From positions 1 through 64,000 of the forward strand of contig JAFCCC010000001.1 of the NCBI GenBank assembly GCA_017610385.1: a stretch of 64,000 bases of DNA. Reading direction: 5' to 3'. A program made the translations under genes and the position numbers. Below the pieces are notes generated by a model. The model ran no database searches. It was not told the DNA's origin and saw only the letters and a list, made by a program, of their open reading frames with translations. Below, piece after piece: positions 34,150 through 44,475 of this stretch; the stretch's first letter is position 1; every line of letters starts with the position of its first letter. This DNA is from Candidatus Nanohalarchaeota archaeon (GTDB lineage Archaea; Nanohalarchaeota; Nanosalinia; Nanosalinales; JAFCCC01).

Positions 34150-35254
34150 AGATAAAAATACAATTGAAAAATTAACGAATCTGGGTAAAAAATTACTTAG
34201 TGAATTAAAACAAAAGGAAAGTCCTTATTTTGATCGGCCAGTTAGGTCTCTTTCTAATGTCATATTTGATGAGAAGGCAGGAACCTTAAAATTAGGAGAT
34301 AGAACATCTAGAAGAACTTTTTTGAATATCGGACACGCACGAACTTTTATGCAATCGGTTATGATTGCGGCAAAATGTAAAGAATTAGTCAAAAATGAAA
34401 GATCTGCATCTATCAGAGAATTATATTATCAATTAAAACATACTATTCCGGGCCTTACTGACAATACTTTGGAAGGACAAGAAGAAAGCAATCCAGTAAT
34501 CGTAGATTTAGAAACTGCATTAGATGCATTAAGAGAATATTTACACTTAACAGCAGATCGAAGTGGTCAATTATTTGGACCATTAACAATAGAAGATCAG
34601 GGAGATAAAATAGATTGTTTGAGGTTAGGAAAATCAGGATTATCTATTCCATCCATTGTTGATGATTATAAATTCTTAGATCATGATGCTGAGTTTATTT
34701 TAGTCGTTGAAACAGGCGCTATGGGAGATAGATTAGTTGAAGAAAAATTTCATATAAAAAACAAAGCTATATTAGTATCAAGCGGGGGTCAGCCTTCTAG
34801 AGGAGTTAGGAGATTAACTCATTTACTGCATCAAAAGTTAGAATTACCAGTATACGTATTTACAGATGGGGATCCGTGGGGATTCTATATATATTCTGTT
34901 CTGAAAACAGGTTCAATGAACTTAGCTTTTGAATCTAAAAGATTAGCGACACCGTCTTCTAAATTCATTGGAATGACCATTGAAGATATTGAAAAATATG
35001 GTTTGAAAAAAGTTACAGAAAAATTAAAGGGCATTCCAGCCAAAAAAGCAGGAGGTCCTACAGAAGATTATAAAAGAGCTATTGAATTGAAAAATTATGC
35101 GTGGTTCAAACACGAACTATGGCAAAAAGAATTAGATAAAATGTTAGCAACGGGTATGAGAATAGAGCAACAGGCTTTGGCATCTAAAAAATTAGAGTTC
35201 GTGTCTGATACGTATCTTCCTGAAAAAATCAAAAATCACGAATTCCTCCCATAA
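34133..35254 (+). CDS. top6A: DNA topoisomerase VI subunit A
   Basis: This cleaving subunit is related to Spo11. The catalytic Tyr lies in SIRELYYQLKH near residues 96-106. The Toprim domain has VVETGAMGDRL near 192 and TDGDPWGFYIY near 243. Together with top6B it relaxes supercoils by double-strand passage. It is complete at 373 residues. Confidence 0.96.
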   Translation: MPALSEDKNTIEKLTNLGKKLLSELKQKESPYFDRPVRSLSNVIFDEKAGTLKLGDRTSRRTFLNIGHARTFMQSVMIAAKCKELVKNERSASIRELYYQLKHTIPGLTDNTLEGQEESNPVIVDLETALDALREYLHLTADRSGQLFGPLTIEDQGDKIDCLRLGKSGLSIPSIVDDYKFLDHDAEFILVVETGAMGDRLVEEKFHIKNKAILVSSGGQPSRGVRRLTHLLHQKLELPVYVFTDGDPWGFYIYSVLKTGSMNLAFESKRLATPSSKFIGMTIEDIEKYGLKKVTEKLKGIPAKKAGGPTEDYKRAIELKNYAWFKHELWQKELDKMLATGMRIEQQALASKKLEFVSDTYLPEKIKNHEFLP

Positions 35255-35298
35255 GTTGGTTCAGCTTTTTATTTGTTTCCACAGAATACTTTATAGAC

Positions 35299-35372
35299 GG
35301 GACAATAGCTCAGCCTGGGAGAGCGCTCGGCTGAAGACCGAGGTGTCGTGGGTTCAAATCCCACTTGTCCCA
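35299..35372 (+). tRNA. tRNA-Phe (GAA)
   Basis: Cloverleaf without intron: acceptor GGGACAA/TTGTCCC, anticodon loop CTGAAGA, T loop TTCAAAT. No encoded CCA. A TATA-like CTTTTTATTTG lies about 27 bases upstream. Confidence 0.96.
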
Positions 35373-35479
35373 CACATAAATAATATATTACATACTCAAG
35401 TTCTGAATAATATTTGTAGTTAATTAACAAATTGATTTTACTATATATTTTTATATTAGCACACAATAAATGCTTAATT

Positions 35480-36226
35480 ATGCGCGCACTTAAAGGAACC
35501 TTTCATATTTATGGCCGGCAACCAGTAGTAGAAGCATTAAAATCTAATTATCTAGTCGAACAAGTTTGGCTTGCTAAAGACATTCAAGAAAAAATAATCG
35601 ATGAAGTAAGATATCTCGCAGGAAAAAAAGGTGTTCCTATAAAATTTGTAGATAAAAATGAAATTCAAAAAATAAGTGGTGCGGTTGTACATCAAGGAAT
35701 TGCTGCGGTCATGGATCACATTAAAATACAGTCTTTTGATAATCTAGGATCATTTTTAAAAAGGAAAAAAAATCCATTTTTAATAATTTTAGATCAGGTT
35801 CAGGATCCACATAATGTGGGAGCTATTCTAAGGACTGCCGAAAGCTGTGGAGCAGATGGAATTATCATCCCAGAAAAAGGCTCTGCACCATTAAATGATA
35901 CTGTTGCTAAAACAAGTGTTGGTGCGATATTTCATCTGAATATATTTAAAGTAAATAAATTAGAAAAAGTAATTGAATTTTTAAATGATCAACAAATAAA
36001 AACATGTGCACTCATGCCAAATTCTGAAACATCTATGTATAAAATTAATTTAAAATCTGGGGTGGCAATTCTTGTGGGTAGCGAAGGAGCAGGTGTACGT
36101 AAAAACATAAGGAAATTATGCTCAAATAAAATCACAATTCCTCAATTCGGTAAAATTGATTCGTTAAATGCGTCTGTAGCAACCGCAGTTGTTTTGTATG
36201 AAGTAGTACGTCAGAGACATTCTTAA
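35480..36226 (+). CDS. SpoU/TrmH-family RNA 2'-O-methyltransferase (RlmB-like)
   Basis: The 248-residue protein has an N-terminal substrate-binding domain (IYGRQPVVEALKSN) and a knotted SPOUT domain. The latter has DQVQDPHNVGAILRTAES near 110-127, ILVGSEGAGV near 196 and DSLNASVATAVVLYE near 226-240, the three TrmH motifs. The ATG at 35480 is chosen; the frame upstream to 35432 covers the promoter (ATATATTTTTATA). It probably methylates a ribose in rRNA. Confidence 0.9.
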   Translation: MRALKGTFHIYGRQPVVEALKSNYLVEQVWLAKDIQEKIIDEVRYLAGKKGVPIKFVDKNEIQKISGAVVHQGIAAVMDHIKIQSFDNLGSFLKRKKNPFLIILDQVQDPHNVGAILRTAESCGADGIIIPEKGSAPLNDTVAKTSVGAIFHLNIFKVNKLEKVIEFLNDQQIKTCALMPNSETSMYKINLKSGVAILVGSEGAGVRKNIRKLCSNKITIPQFGKIDSLNASVATAVVLYEVVRQRHS

Positions 36227-36299
36227 AACGAGTTAAAACACATTAATTCTTTGATTTGAGATAAAAAGTAATTATGAAAATTCAAACTATTTCGATTTG

Positions 36300-36341
36300 A
36301 AATAAAAAAGAAAAGAAATTTGGAAGAGTATTTAGCTCTTC
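36300..36341 (-). terminator. Terminator after the S-layer gene
   Basis: On the minus strand GAAGAG-CTAAATA-CTCTTC forms a hairpin about 30 bases after the S-layer stop and is followed by a T-rich run. Confidence 0.5.
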
Positions 36342-36371
36342 ACGAATTTAACTTGACTATTCATCCAACAA

Positions 36372-39011
36372 TTAACTTGGATATTCTGCGCTTGTCAAAG
36401 TAATTTCACTTACACCTGTTGCTGCTTTGTCGCTAAATGGTGCTACATCATATGTAGCAACTGCTTTGCTTGCAGATCTGGTATCGTCGGCGCTGTGACC
36501 AGCTACGACTAATGCTACTTTTCCTGAGACAAATGCGTCTTCAACCAAGACAACTTGAGCCATACCATCGTGTGCTCCATCTCTCCAGGTATCTAAATCC
36601 CAGACAGTAGAACCTTCTTGTGCAGATAAATCAGCTACCAAAGTATTGATTGCTGGTCCACCTATCAAGATTAAGTTGTTATCGCTCTTAATTGATGGTG
36701 TTACTTCAGTGTCTAACCATGCAGCGTTAGCTAATAAGTCACCTTGTGTGCTTTCTGTGTAGGTAACATCAGTTGAACCGCCACCAATAGTTATAACTGG
36801 TTCTTCTCCTACTGCAACAGCTGCAATGGATTGCTCATCTGGATAATAGATGGTAATTGTTCCTTGTTCGTATGTGTACTGTTTTACGAAAGCACCATAT
36901 CGATCAACTGTTTTGTAGGTGTATGTGTCACCAATCATATTGTCTTTGTAGTTTGTTGCAGGTGCAGATGCATCTGTATAAACTACAGTTGAACTCCATC
37001 CCATTTTCATAGGCGCTGTTCCAGACGTTCCACCAATTGCAATGATTGCATCTCTTACTTCAGATCCACCACTATTCTTGCCTTTTTCTTCTAATAACAA
37101 GACCATTGGATGTAACAAAGGAAGGACTCCACCGATTGTAGTTATATTGGAGGTAGACATACCATTTGTCAAGGCGTATGTAATTCTTCCTGCACTAACA
37201 GACGTTGTTGCATTGGTAATCCCGACAATAGTTGTTCCTGCACTGCCACCGGGTACTTCATAATACGTTGTAGTGAGATTGCCATTAGCCAATCCTTGTG
37301 TTGAAACGTTGTTTAGGAAAGTTAGAAACTCTCCATTTGCTCCCTTGATTAAGGGGAATAGAGTGGTTATATTTCCTGTACTACCGAAGGTTGCTGTGTC
37401 AGTTGAATCTGCGTTCCAGGTAAATTTAGCTACAGCAGATGTTGCGTTGACAAAGTATGTCAATCCATCAATATATGCGGTTGCATTTGTATATCCTGGT
37501 GCTTCCAGATAGATTGTCGTTTTGTCGCCAGACATCATATCTGTTAACTCAACTTGTGGTGTTCCAGATGAATCTCCTACATCATCAATGTTTGATACTT
37601 GGAAGATGTGTGAGAAGTCTCCTTGAGATAGCAACACATATTCGTATTCAGGTACTGCTTCTCCTTCTATTACATGATACACCCTTGCGCTTGTATCTGT
37701 TAGGGTAGGAGTAACTGTTCCTGTGACTGTGTCGTTATCATAACCAATTGACAAAGTCTTTTCATATCCTCTGTAATCAGTGAACTTTAAGGTTTGTGCG
37801 TTATCCCCAGAGGTAGCTAAGTAGGTTTGTGATCTGCCAGCGTCTTCTAAGTCAGGACTTACACCACCGAAAGCCACTTTGAAAGATCCAAAAACTGGGT
37901 CTACAAATGAATTTCCTTTTGCGATGTAATCTCCGGTTGCGTCTGGTGCTGCAACAGCAACTTCTAATTTAGAGATACCAGAATACTGTGTACCTGTATT
38001 AGTTGTATAAGTTCCATCAACAGAAGTTAAACTTGTTCCGGTTTTTACTTTATTTGCATTGTCTAAGCTAATTTTTTCAGAACCTAAGCTCAACGTTGCG
38101 TAGTTCTGTGTTAGGTCTGTACTACTTGCGTAAAATACGCTTTTAATGTAGATATTTAGACCTTCCAAGGTTGTACTTTCTCCTTGTGCGTAAGTTGAAC
38201 CGTCACTTACTCCATTAACTGTAAATGCAACATTGGAACTCGTGTCTACGACAGCCTTAACTACATAGTCTGTTCCACCAACAGTAACTGTTTGTTCTAC
38301 TCCGTGTGTAAATTGATCAGTTACACCATATCCATAAAGAATTAGTGTATTGTAATCTGATCCACTACCAATAGTGTAATCTTTGTTGAACAAAGTTAAT
38401 GTCTTACCTTGTACTCTGGAATTAGATATATTCAATAATTTATTGAACACAACTCTTGCAGTATATAATGGTGCTGCAACATTAGTTCCACCAGTACCTG
38501 AATCTACATACATTACGGGATCTATACTTTCGCCAGATTTTCCAAACGTAACTGTTCGGCTTCCCATGACCAAGTATTGATCATAGGTGTAATCTACACC
38601 TGAAACACTAAGGGTACCAGATGCAAGAAGATTTGGTAATTCGTTTTTAGTTATTGTCGTTTTCGCGCTGTTTATGGCGTCGCCTAAATATAGTTTTGTA
38701 TTTGCAGTGTCTAAGGATTCACCACCTGTTACTGAAACAGATGCTGAGCCTGTTGCTGCAGTTGCGGTTTTTTCTTCGCTTGTTATAGCCAAGTTACCTA
38801 ATCGCTCTGCGATCTGGATACCACCAACTACGTCGGCAGTCATAGCCCCACTCCCAACTACAATTTGTGATGCAATATTTCCATTGCTCACAAAAGGACT
38901 TGGAAAGTCAGCTAGATCAAATGCGGAAACCATACCTAATGTGGCCCCCATCATTAATGCTCCAGATGCTAGTGCGCCAATCTTTCTGATCGTCGCTTTT
39001 AAATTTTGCAT
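36372..39011 (-). CDS. S-layer protein
   Basis: The 879-residue secreted protein has a Sec signal peptide (KIGALASGALMMGATLGMVS, about 11-30), then ADFPSPFVSNGN and VVGSGAMTADVVGGIQIAER. This is the archaeal S-layer N-terminal signature (MJ-type). The body is rich in Thr, Ser, Gly and Val, as expected for beta domains. The C-terminal part again has the VVAGHSADDTRSA type of motif found in the same family. There is no C-terminal membrane anchor. A strong Shine-Dalgarno (AAAGGTG at 39020-39026) precedes the start. It probably covers the cell. Confidence 0.88.
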   Translation of the reverse strand: MQNLKATIRKIGALASGALMMGATLGMVSAFDLADFPSPFVSNGNIASQIVVGSGAMTADVVGGIQIAERLGNLAITSEEKTATAATGSASVSVTGGESLDTANTKLYLGDAINSAKTTITKNELPNLLASGTLSVSGVDYTYDQYLVMGSRTVTFGKSGESIDPVMYVDSGTGGTNVAAPLYTARVVFNKLLNISNSRVQGKTLTLFNKDYTIGSGSDYNTLILYGYGVTDQFTHGVEQTVTVGGTDYVVKAVVDTSSNVAFTVNGVSDGSTYAQGESTTLEGLNIYIKSVFYASSTDLTQNYATLSLGSEKISLDNANKVKTGTSLTSVDGTYTTNTGTQYSGISKLEVAVAAPDATGDYIAKGNSFVDPVFGSFKVAFGGVSPDLEDAGRSQTYLATSGDNAQTLKFTDYRGYEKTLSIGYDNDTVTGTVTPTLTDTSARVYHVIEGEAVPEYEYVLLSQGDFSHIFQVSNIDDVGDSSGTPQVELTDMMSGDKTTIYLEAPGYTNATAYIDGLTYFVNATSAVAKFTWNADSTDTATFGSTGNITTLFPLIKGANGEFLTFLNNVSTQGLANGNLTTTYYEVPGGSAGTTIVGITNATTSVSAGRITYALTNGMSTSNITTIGGVLPLLHPMVLLLEEKGKNSGGSEVRDAIIAIGGTSGTAPMKMGWSSTVVYTDASAPATNYKDNMIGDTYTYKTVDRYGAFVKQYTYEQGTITIYYPDEQSIAAVAVGEEPVITIGGGSTDVTYTESTQGDLLANAAWLDTEVTPSIKSDNNLILIGGPAINTLVADLSAQEGSTVWDLDTWRDGAHDGMAQVVLVEDAFVSGKVALVVAGHSADDTRSASKAVATYDVAPFSDKAATGVSEITLTSAEYPS

Positions 39012-39589
39012 TATTTTTTCACCTTTCTCAAATCAATTTTTGTTTTTCTCATTTTTCTCTGAACTAAGATTATCATCTATAAAACAATAGAGATAATTGT
39101 AAGTATCAAAGATGTTCTAAGAAGTATATTCTATAGATTCACATATATAACTGACTTGAAACCTTTGTGAAACCATTTTTAATCTGAATAAACATGCGCT
39201 TTATATGTTATTCTAGTATCACTTACTCCGTTCAATTGTTCCAATAGGCCCAAAAGACGGTAAAACTTGAAAGTAAGAGTATATAGCAGTTTTCGAATAT
39301 GTGAGTTTATTTTATTAATCTATTCTTTTAAATCCCTTCATATCCCTAAAAAGAAGTTATTATAACTTAAAGAACCTTATCGACAGCTTATCTATAAATA
39401 AGCTATGAGAAATAGTGATTTTTTGCATACAATCTAAAAAGTTATGATATTTTTAATAATTTTTCTTCATATTATTGTCGGTTTTGTTTGTTTTAGAAAT
39501 GTTTTAGAAGTATACTCTTAATAATTTTGTGACAATATATTAAAGTATTAATAACTGTTGAATAAACATATTACAAGTTATTCAAATTT
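39012..39589. other. Upstream region of S-layer gene
   Basis: No gene is visible. On the minus strand a TATA-like TTATATATGTG lies at 39141-39151, leaving a leader of about 100 bases before the S-layer ATG. The rest is AT-rich up to tRNA-Asn. Confidence 0.5.
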
Positions 39590-39675
39590 GCCTTGGTAGC
39601 TTAGCTGGTAGAGCGCGTGGCTGTTAAAATTTTGCAGTAACCACGAGGTCGCAGGTTCAAGTCCTGCCCAAGGCG
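39590..39675 (+). tRNA. tRNA-Asn (GTT) with 13-base intron
   Basis: Acceptor GCCTTGG/CCAAGGC, anticodon stem CGTGG/CCACG, loop CTGTTA-intron-A, T arm GCAGG-TTCAAGT-CCTGC. The intron 39627-39639 lies after position 37. Exon CTGT pairs with intron GCAG, flanked by three-base bulges TAA on both strands, the classical splicing motif. Confidence 0.94.
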
Positions 39676-39732
39676 CACTGTTCTTAAAAATAAAACTATT
39701 ACATTTTTATCTCATTGATTTCAATTAGATGT

Positions 39733-40074
39733 ATGGAAATTAAACAAGTTATTCTTCTAAGAACGGATTTAAAAATGAGTATAGGAAAGAGTGTAGCTCA
39801 GGCATGTCATGCGTCTTTAGAATCATATAAATTAGCAGATAAAAAATCAGTGAAGTCGTGGGAAAGGCAAGGCATGAAAAAGGTTATACTTAAAGTAGAT
39901 CAAGAAACAATATTAGACACATACAAAAAAGTGAAAGGGGAAAAGCTGCCTTGTTATCTCGTAAAAGATGCTGGTAGAACAGAATTAGCTTCGGGAACTA
40001 TAACTGCTTTGGGTATTGGACCCACAGAAGAAGACAAAATAAATAAATTTACAAAAGATCTAAAACTATTATGA
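39733..40074 (+). CDS. pth2: Peptidyl-tRNA hydrolase, archaeal type
   Basis: Pth2 frees tRNA from peptidyl-tRNA. It shows MEIKQVILLRTDLKMSIGKS, VAQACHASLE near 24-33 and TELASGTITALGIGP near 84-98. ATG 39733 gives 113 residues, the family length; a longer frame starts at TTG 39715. It is followed by truD after seven bases, a common archaeal pair. Confidence 0.95.
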   Translation: MEIKQVILLRTDLKMSIGKSVAQACHASLESYKLADKKSVKSWERQGMKKVILKVDQETILDTYKKVKGEKLPCYLVKDAGRTELASGTITALGIGPTEEDKINKFTKDLKLL

Positions 40075-40081
40075 GGTAAAA

Positions 40082-41227
40082 ATGAGTGAAAATTTTAATT
40101 GGGGTTATTATTCAAGGACCTCCGGGGTACGTGGAACAATTAAAGAACAAATAGACGATTTTATAGTTAGAGAAAGAGCTACACACGATTTAGAAAAAGG
40201 AAATCATCTTATTCTCAAAATGACTAAATATAATTTAACTACTTTGGAAGCATTAAGAGAACTTTCAAATATTCTTCATGTGCCACTGGAAATTTTTGGA
40301 TATGCAGGAAATAAAGATAAAAGAGCGATAACAACACAACACATCTCTGCAAAAAACATGGACAGGGAACAATTTAAGAGGGTTTTTATTCCAAATATAG
40401 AATTAGAACCTTTGGGCTATGGTAAACATATTTCTTTGGGTCAGTTAGAAAGCAATAGTTTTGATATAACCATTAGAAAGATTAATGTAGATAGTGAAGA
40501 TATAATTGCAAGACTAAATGAAATCTGGAAGGAACTTAACGGAAGAATACCAAATTATTTTGGAGATCAACGATTTGGCACTGTTAGACCCATAACGCAC
40601 ATTATTGGTAAACACATTCTACAAGGAGATTATGATGCAGCAGTTTGGACATATATTGGAAAATCAGTTGAGACAGAACCAGAAAGAATTAGAAAAGTAA
40701 GAAAAGAGCTTTGGGAATCTCGAGACGCATCCAGGGCCGCAGAAAAATTCCCGAAACAGTTTGTTTATGAGAAAGTTTTATTATACTACCTTGCAAAAAG
40801 ACCCAAGGATTCTGTAGGTGCTATAAAACAATTGCCGTTAGGTTTACAAAAGTTATTTGTCCACGGATATCAATCGTATTTATTTAATATTGTTCTTTCA
40901 GAACTAATCAAAAAAGGCTTTGATAAAGAGTATGAGTTACCTTTGGTGGGATATAAAACTACATTTAAAAATTCAGAACCAGATCAGAAACTCAAAGAAC
41001 TATTAGAAAAAGAAAAAATGGATATAAGTTCTTTCAAGTTGTATGATCTTCCGTATTTAAAATTAGAAGGTTCTTATAGATCGTGTTTTGCCAAAGTAAA
41101 AAATTTCCGTATCATAAAAGCAGGAGAAGATGAATTAAATATGGGCAAAAACAAAGCAAAAATTAGTTTCGAACTAGGAAAAGGCTGTTATGCTACATCT
41201 GTTCTTAGAGAATTTATGAAGAAATAA
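40082..41227 (+). CDS. truD: tRNA pseudouridine synthase TruD
   Basis: TruD makes pseudouridine 13 in tRNA. It shows FGYAGNKDKRAITTQ near residues 77-91, with the catalytic Asp, and NYFGDQRFGTVRP near 158-170, plus the TRUD insertion domain. The 381-residue length is normal. Confidence 0.95.
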   Translation: MSENFNWGYYSRTSGVRGTIKEQIDDFIVRERATHDLEKGNHLILKMTKYNLTTLEALRELSNILHVPLEIFGYAGNKDKRAITTQHISAKNMDREQFKRVFIPNIELEPLGYGKHISLGQLESNSFDITIRKINVDSEDIIARLNEIWKELNGRIPNYFGDQRFGTVRPITHIIGKHILQGDYDAAVWTYIGKSVETEPERIRKVRKELWESRDASRAAEKFPKQFVYEKVLLYYLAKRPKDSVGAIKQLPLGLQKLFVHGYQSYLFNIVLSELIKKGFDKEYELPLVGYKTTFKNSEPDQKLKELLEKEKMDISSFKLYDLPYLKLEGSYRSCFAKVKNFRIIKAGEDELNMGKNKAKISFELGKGCYATSVLREFMKK

Positions 41228-41253
41228 AAACCTTGACTATCCTATAATACTGT

Positions 41254-42501
41254 ATGGCATTTTCACCAATAGACGGAATATATCTTACATATTCAACAAT
41301 CGGGATATTTATTTTTAGTGTGTTTGTTTTATTACATCTTCAAAATAAATCTAAATTTTATGATCAACCTAAACTAAAATACACGCCATTAGTAAGCATC
41401 ATTGTTCCTGCATGGAATGAAGAAAACGTTTTATCCGGTACTTTGGATTCTATAAATAAATTGAATTGGCCTAGAGACAAACTAGAAGTTATTGTAGTAA
41501 ATGATGGAAGTACAGATAAGACTTCAGAAGTAGCTAAAAGGTATGGTTGGGTAAAATTAATTGAAAAAGAAAATGGAGGAAAAGCTAGTGCATTGAATGC
41601 GGGTATAAAAAAAGCTCAGGGGGGCTTTATTGCATGCATAGATTCTGATTCTTATCCAGAACCAGATGCATTAAAATATCTAATGCCTCATTTTGAGGAA
41701 GATGGGGTTGGTGCGGTAGTTGCAACCATATTGCCAAAATCTCCCAAAACGTTTATTCAAAAATTGCAAGCCATAGAATATACTGTTATAGCATGGAATA
41801 GAAAACTCCTGCAATTTATTGATGCGATTTATGTTACACCCGGTGCCTTGGCAATTTATAGAAAAGACGCTCTTGAAAAAATCGGTAATTTTGATGAAAA
41901 ATGCATCACAGAAGACATTGAAATAACCTGGAGACTTCAAAGAGCTAGATACAAGGTACGAGCAAGTTTAAATGCAAGAGTATATACAGATGTGCCAAAA
42001 ACACTACGAGTGTGGTGGAAACAAAGACTAAGATGGCATCTTGGAGGCGAACAAACTATTCTAAAACATAGAGGCGCATTTTTTGACAAAAATAAAAATA
42101 AAGTAAAAACATTTATTGCACCCTATCAAATTTCATCGTATATAGTAAGCATTTTAGGGATAAGTACTGGATTTTACATCTTCGCTCGTTTGATGTATAG
42201 ATTGATCTTGTTTGGCTCATTAGCCAGTAAAGTTGGGCTTACATTCAAAGAACAGACTAAGCTATTTGCACCAGTTTTTCTACCAAATATTTTCCTGATT
42301 TTTGGACTTTTAATTTTCACAACATCTATTATATTTACAAAGTTAGCAACCAGTAGCGTTAAATACGAGCAGGTAAGTACATTCTCCAGCATAAAATATG
42401 CAATTAGACTGCTAATCTATGTATCTTTATATGTTATGATATTCCCATTTGTACTTATACACTCCTTATGGAGGTTAGCAATTAGGAGGATTGATTGGTA
42501 A
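41254..42501 (+). CDS. Processive family 2 glycosyltransferase, membrane-bound
   Basis: The 415-residue protein has an N-terminal membrane helix, a GT-A domain (VVNDGSTDKT near 86-95, CIDSDSYPE near 129) and an acceptor part with TEDIEITWRLQRA near 218-230. The Q-x-x-RW motif in WKQRLRWHLGG near 255 marks polysaccharide synthases, and three to four C-terminal helices follow. It probably builds a surface polysaccharide such as poly-N-acetylglucosamine-like chains; the sugar is unknown. Confidence 0.85.
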   Translation: MAFSPIDGIYLTYSTIGIFIFSVFVLLHLQNKSKFYDQPKLKYTPLVSIIVPAWNEENVLSGTLDSINKLNWPRDKLEVIVVNDGSTDKTSEVAKRYGWVKLIEKENGGKASALNAGIKKAQGGFIACIDSDSYPEPDALKYLMPHFEEDGVGAVVATILPKSPKTFIQKLQAIEYTVIAWNRKLLQFIDAIYVTPGALAIYRKDALEKIGNFDEKCITEDIEITWRLQRARYKVRASLNARVYTDVPKTLRVWWKQRLRWHLGGEQTILKHRGAFFDKNKNKVKTFIAPYQISSYIVSILGISTGFYIFARLMYRLILFGSLASKVGLTFKEQTKLFAPVFLPNIFLIFGLLIFTTSIIFTKLATSSVKYEQVSTFSSIKYAIRLLIYVSLYVMIFPFVLIHSLWRLAIRRIDW

Positions 42502-42502
42502 A

Positions 42503-43174
42503 ATGAAAAAATTGATTTTAACTGCGGCCACAATAACTGCAACGGTTGTTCTTTTGGGTCTATTGATGGGTTATTGGATGGAAAATCGCAGGGTCTCTTC
42601 TATCAGTAAAGAAATCGAAGATCTAAGTATTCAAAACAATGATGCACTTCTTCAAATGGCTTATTTTGAAACGTTTCAGACTAAAGAAAATTTCTGCGAA
42701 TCTGTGGTACCAACAACAATAGACTTGCTGCGAAACGCCATTGATAAAGGAATGAAATTGGAAAGATATGAAACAATTAATCGGCTTGCACCGGGGTATA
42801 TTTTAGAAAAGAAAAAATATGCCACTATCTTGTTAAGATTGTGGTTTAATGTAATCCAATTAAGAGAAATTTGTGACGAAAACTATTCTACGATTATTTA
42901 TTTGTACAATCATGATCCAATTAATGGAGCAGAAAAAACAAGACAGGATATTCAAAGTAGAGCATTATTAGAATTAGAGCACGTATGTGGAAAAGAAAAA
43001 ATACTGTTGTTTGCATTACCTTCAGATTTAGAACTCACTACGATAACACTACTCAAAAAACAATATAATATCACTCAAGTACCAAGCATAATCATTAATG
43101 AAAAATACGTTTTTAAAGGTATAACAAATTATAATGAAATAATTCCGTATACGAATTGTGATTTAAATGGCTGA
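42503..43174 (+). CDS. Membrane-anchored thioredoxin-fold-like protein
   Basis: One N-terminal helix (LILTAATITATVVLLGLLMG) anchors about 195 outer residues. The C-terminal half has YNITQVPSIIINEKYVFKGI, the cis-Pro strand of a thioredoxin/DsbA fold, but no CxxC. Four scattered Cys residues remain. It is therefore unlikely to be a normal oxidoreductase. It starts just after the glycosyltransferase stop and overlaps the next gene. Confidence 0.65.
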   Translation: MKKLILTAATITATVVLLGLLMGYWMENRRVSSISKEIEDLSIQNNDALLQMAYFETFQTKENFCESVVPTTIDLLRNAIDKGMKLERYETINRLAPGYILEKKKYATILLRLWFNVIQLREICDENYSTIIYLYNHDPINGAEKTRQDIQSRALLELEHVCGKEKILLFALPSDLELTTITLLKKQYNITQVPSIIINEKYVFKGITNYNEIIPYTNCDLNG

Positions 43175-43499
43175 AAAAAAATCAACTAAAGAAATGTCTT
43201 TTAGATCAAAAATCTATTTCTTGATTCTGTTAGCCGTAATTATTTTTGCGGTAATTTTACTTTATAAATATTTTGATAATCAGGCAGTATTACGAGAATG
43301 TGCAGAAATAGAACAAGAAATTTTAATGAATCCAGAACTTCAAAAATTGAATTCAACATGCATTTGTCAGCCAGGACGATTATATAAAAATAAAATTAAC
43401 TATAGTGCGGAACTCGATAGCAAAGCAGAACTAAGATATATGGTAATTTGCCAGTCAAATAATCAAACAAGGCTTTATCCTATTTGGAAGTCTAAGTAA
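43167..43499 (+). CDS. Small single-helix membrane protein with Cys residues
   Basis: The 110-residue protein has a membrane helix (IYFLILLAVIIFAVILLY) and an outer domain containing four Cys (REC, STCICQ, VICQ). Function unknown. It overlaps the thioredoxin-like gene by eight bases and is probably co-translated. Confidence 0.6.
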   Translation: MAEKKSTKEMSFRSKIYFLILLAVIIFAVILLYKYFDNQAVLRECAEIEQEILMNPELQKLNSTCICQPGRLYKNKINYSAELDSKAELRYMVICQSNNQTRLYPIWKSK

Positions 43500-43536
43500 A
43501 AATTAAGAGGCGTTATTGTCTAAGTAAAAATTAAGA
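43490..43536. repeat. Perfect 19-base direct repeat
   Basis: GTCTAAGTAAAAATTAAGA occurs at 43490-43508 and 43518-43536, with a period of 28 bases. The first copy includes the stop of the plus-strand gene and the second enters the end of the minus-strand regulator. It looks like a small slipped duplication. Confidence 0.8.
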
Positions 43537-44475
43537 TGTGCTGTCTAATTTACCAATTTCTCGTTCAATCACAATCAAATTTGTTCTTCCGCGTTTTGTT
43601 TTTTTGATCAAATCTCTTTTTTCTAGATTATGAATCAGTCTAGATGCCTTTGCCTTTGATAGATTTAATTCTCGCACAATATTTCGTTGAGTGCTTTTCT
43701 TATCTTTTTTGATTAGAAATTCAAGAATCTGTTTTTCATCATCTGTTAAAGCAGGCATTAGGGACGCAATACTACCTGAGTTTTTCCTTAAAGTTCTTTT
43801 ATTATTAATTATAAAGAATACAATGACAATTGCAAAAATCACCCCAAGAGGTATAAAAACAAATATGGGGAAGTTACCGAAAAAGCCGATTTTTTCATAA
43901 TATGCTCTAAAATGCAAAGTTGTGCCTAAAACTACTTTGGCATCTGTCCAATCTATAGTTATCTGACGTCCAGTACTACCGATAATTCCTGTTGGTGGAT
44001 CTATTGGAATTACAGAACTATCATTTTCTTTAAAAATAACATATCCTTCAGGAAGAATCAATTTAACCGCATATAATTTAGTAGGATCTACAATACTGTG
44101 TTGATATTCAAATCGCTCTATTTTATCTTTTTGTGATACTAAATCTTTTGTCTGAAATGATAATTTAACACTATAATTCTCTTTAAATGTGGGAATACAA
44201 ATAAACTCTGTACCAATATTTAGGATTCTTATTTCACAATTAAGTCTTCCAAATGAATCGGAAGCAATAAATTTTTGAACATTATATGGAACCAAATACG
44301 AAAGCTTATCTGATGTTAGTTCTCGGTAGAATAACGTAATATCTACCGATGTAGACTTCCCCAGAGAAATACTTACTTCTTCGCGCGATATTTCTGTTCC
44401 GTGCACCACAAACACCAAAAACTGGGCTAATACCAATAATGAAACTATTTGGAACAGTCTACGAAGGATTCTCAT
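43531..44475 (-). CDS. Membrane-bound winged-helix regulator
   Basis: The protein has a signal-like N-terminal helix, about 165 outer residues rich in beta strands, a second helix (IFVFIPLGVIFAIVIVFFII, near 205-224) and a cytosolic winged helix (TDDEKQILEFLIKKDKKSTQ, then LSKAKASRLIHNLEKRDLI). This layout fits archaeal one-component membrane regulators that sense an outside signal and bind DNA inside. Targets are unknown; it faces the histone gene divergently. Confidence 0.8.
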   Translation of the reverse strand: MRILRRLFQIVSLLVLAQFLVFVVHGTEISREEVSISLGKSTSVDITLFYRELTSDKLSYLVPYNVQKFIASDSFGRLNCEIRILNIGTEFICIPTFKENYSVKLSFQTKDLVSQKDKIERFEYQHSIVDPTKLYAVKLILPEGYVIFKENDSSVIPIDPPTGIIGSTGRQITIDWTDAKVVLGTTLHFRAYYEKIGFFGNFPIFVFIPLGVIFAIVIVFFIINNKRTLRKNSGSIASLMPALTDDEKQILEFLIKKDKKSTQRNIVRELNLSKAKASRLIHNLEKRDLIKKTKRGRTNLIVIEREIGKLDSTS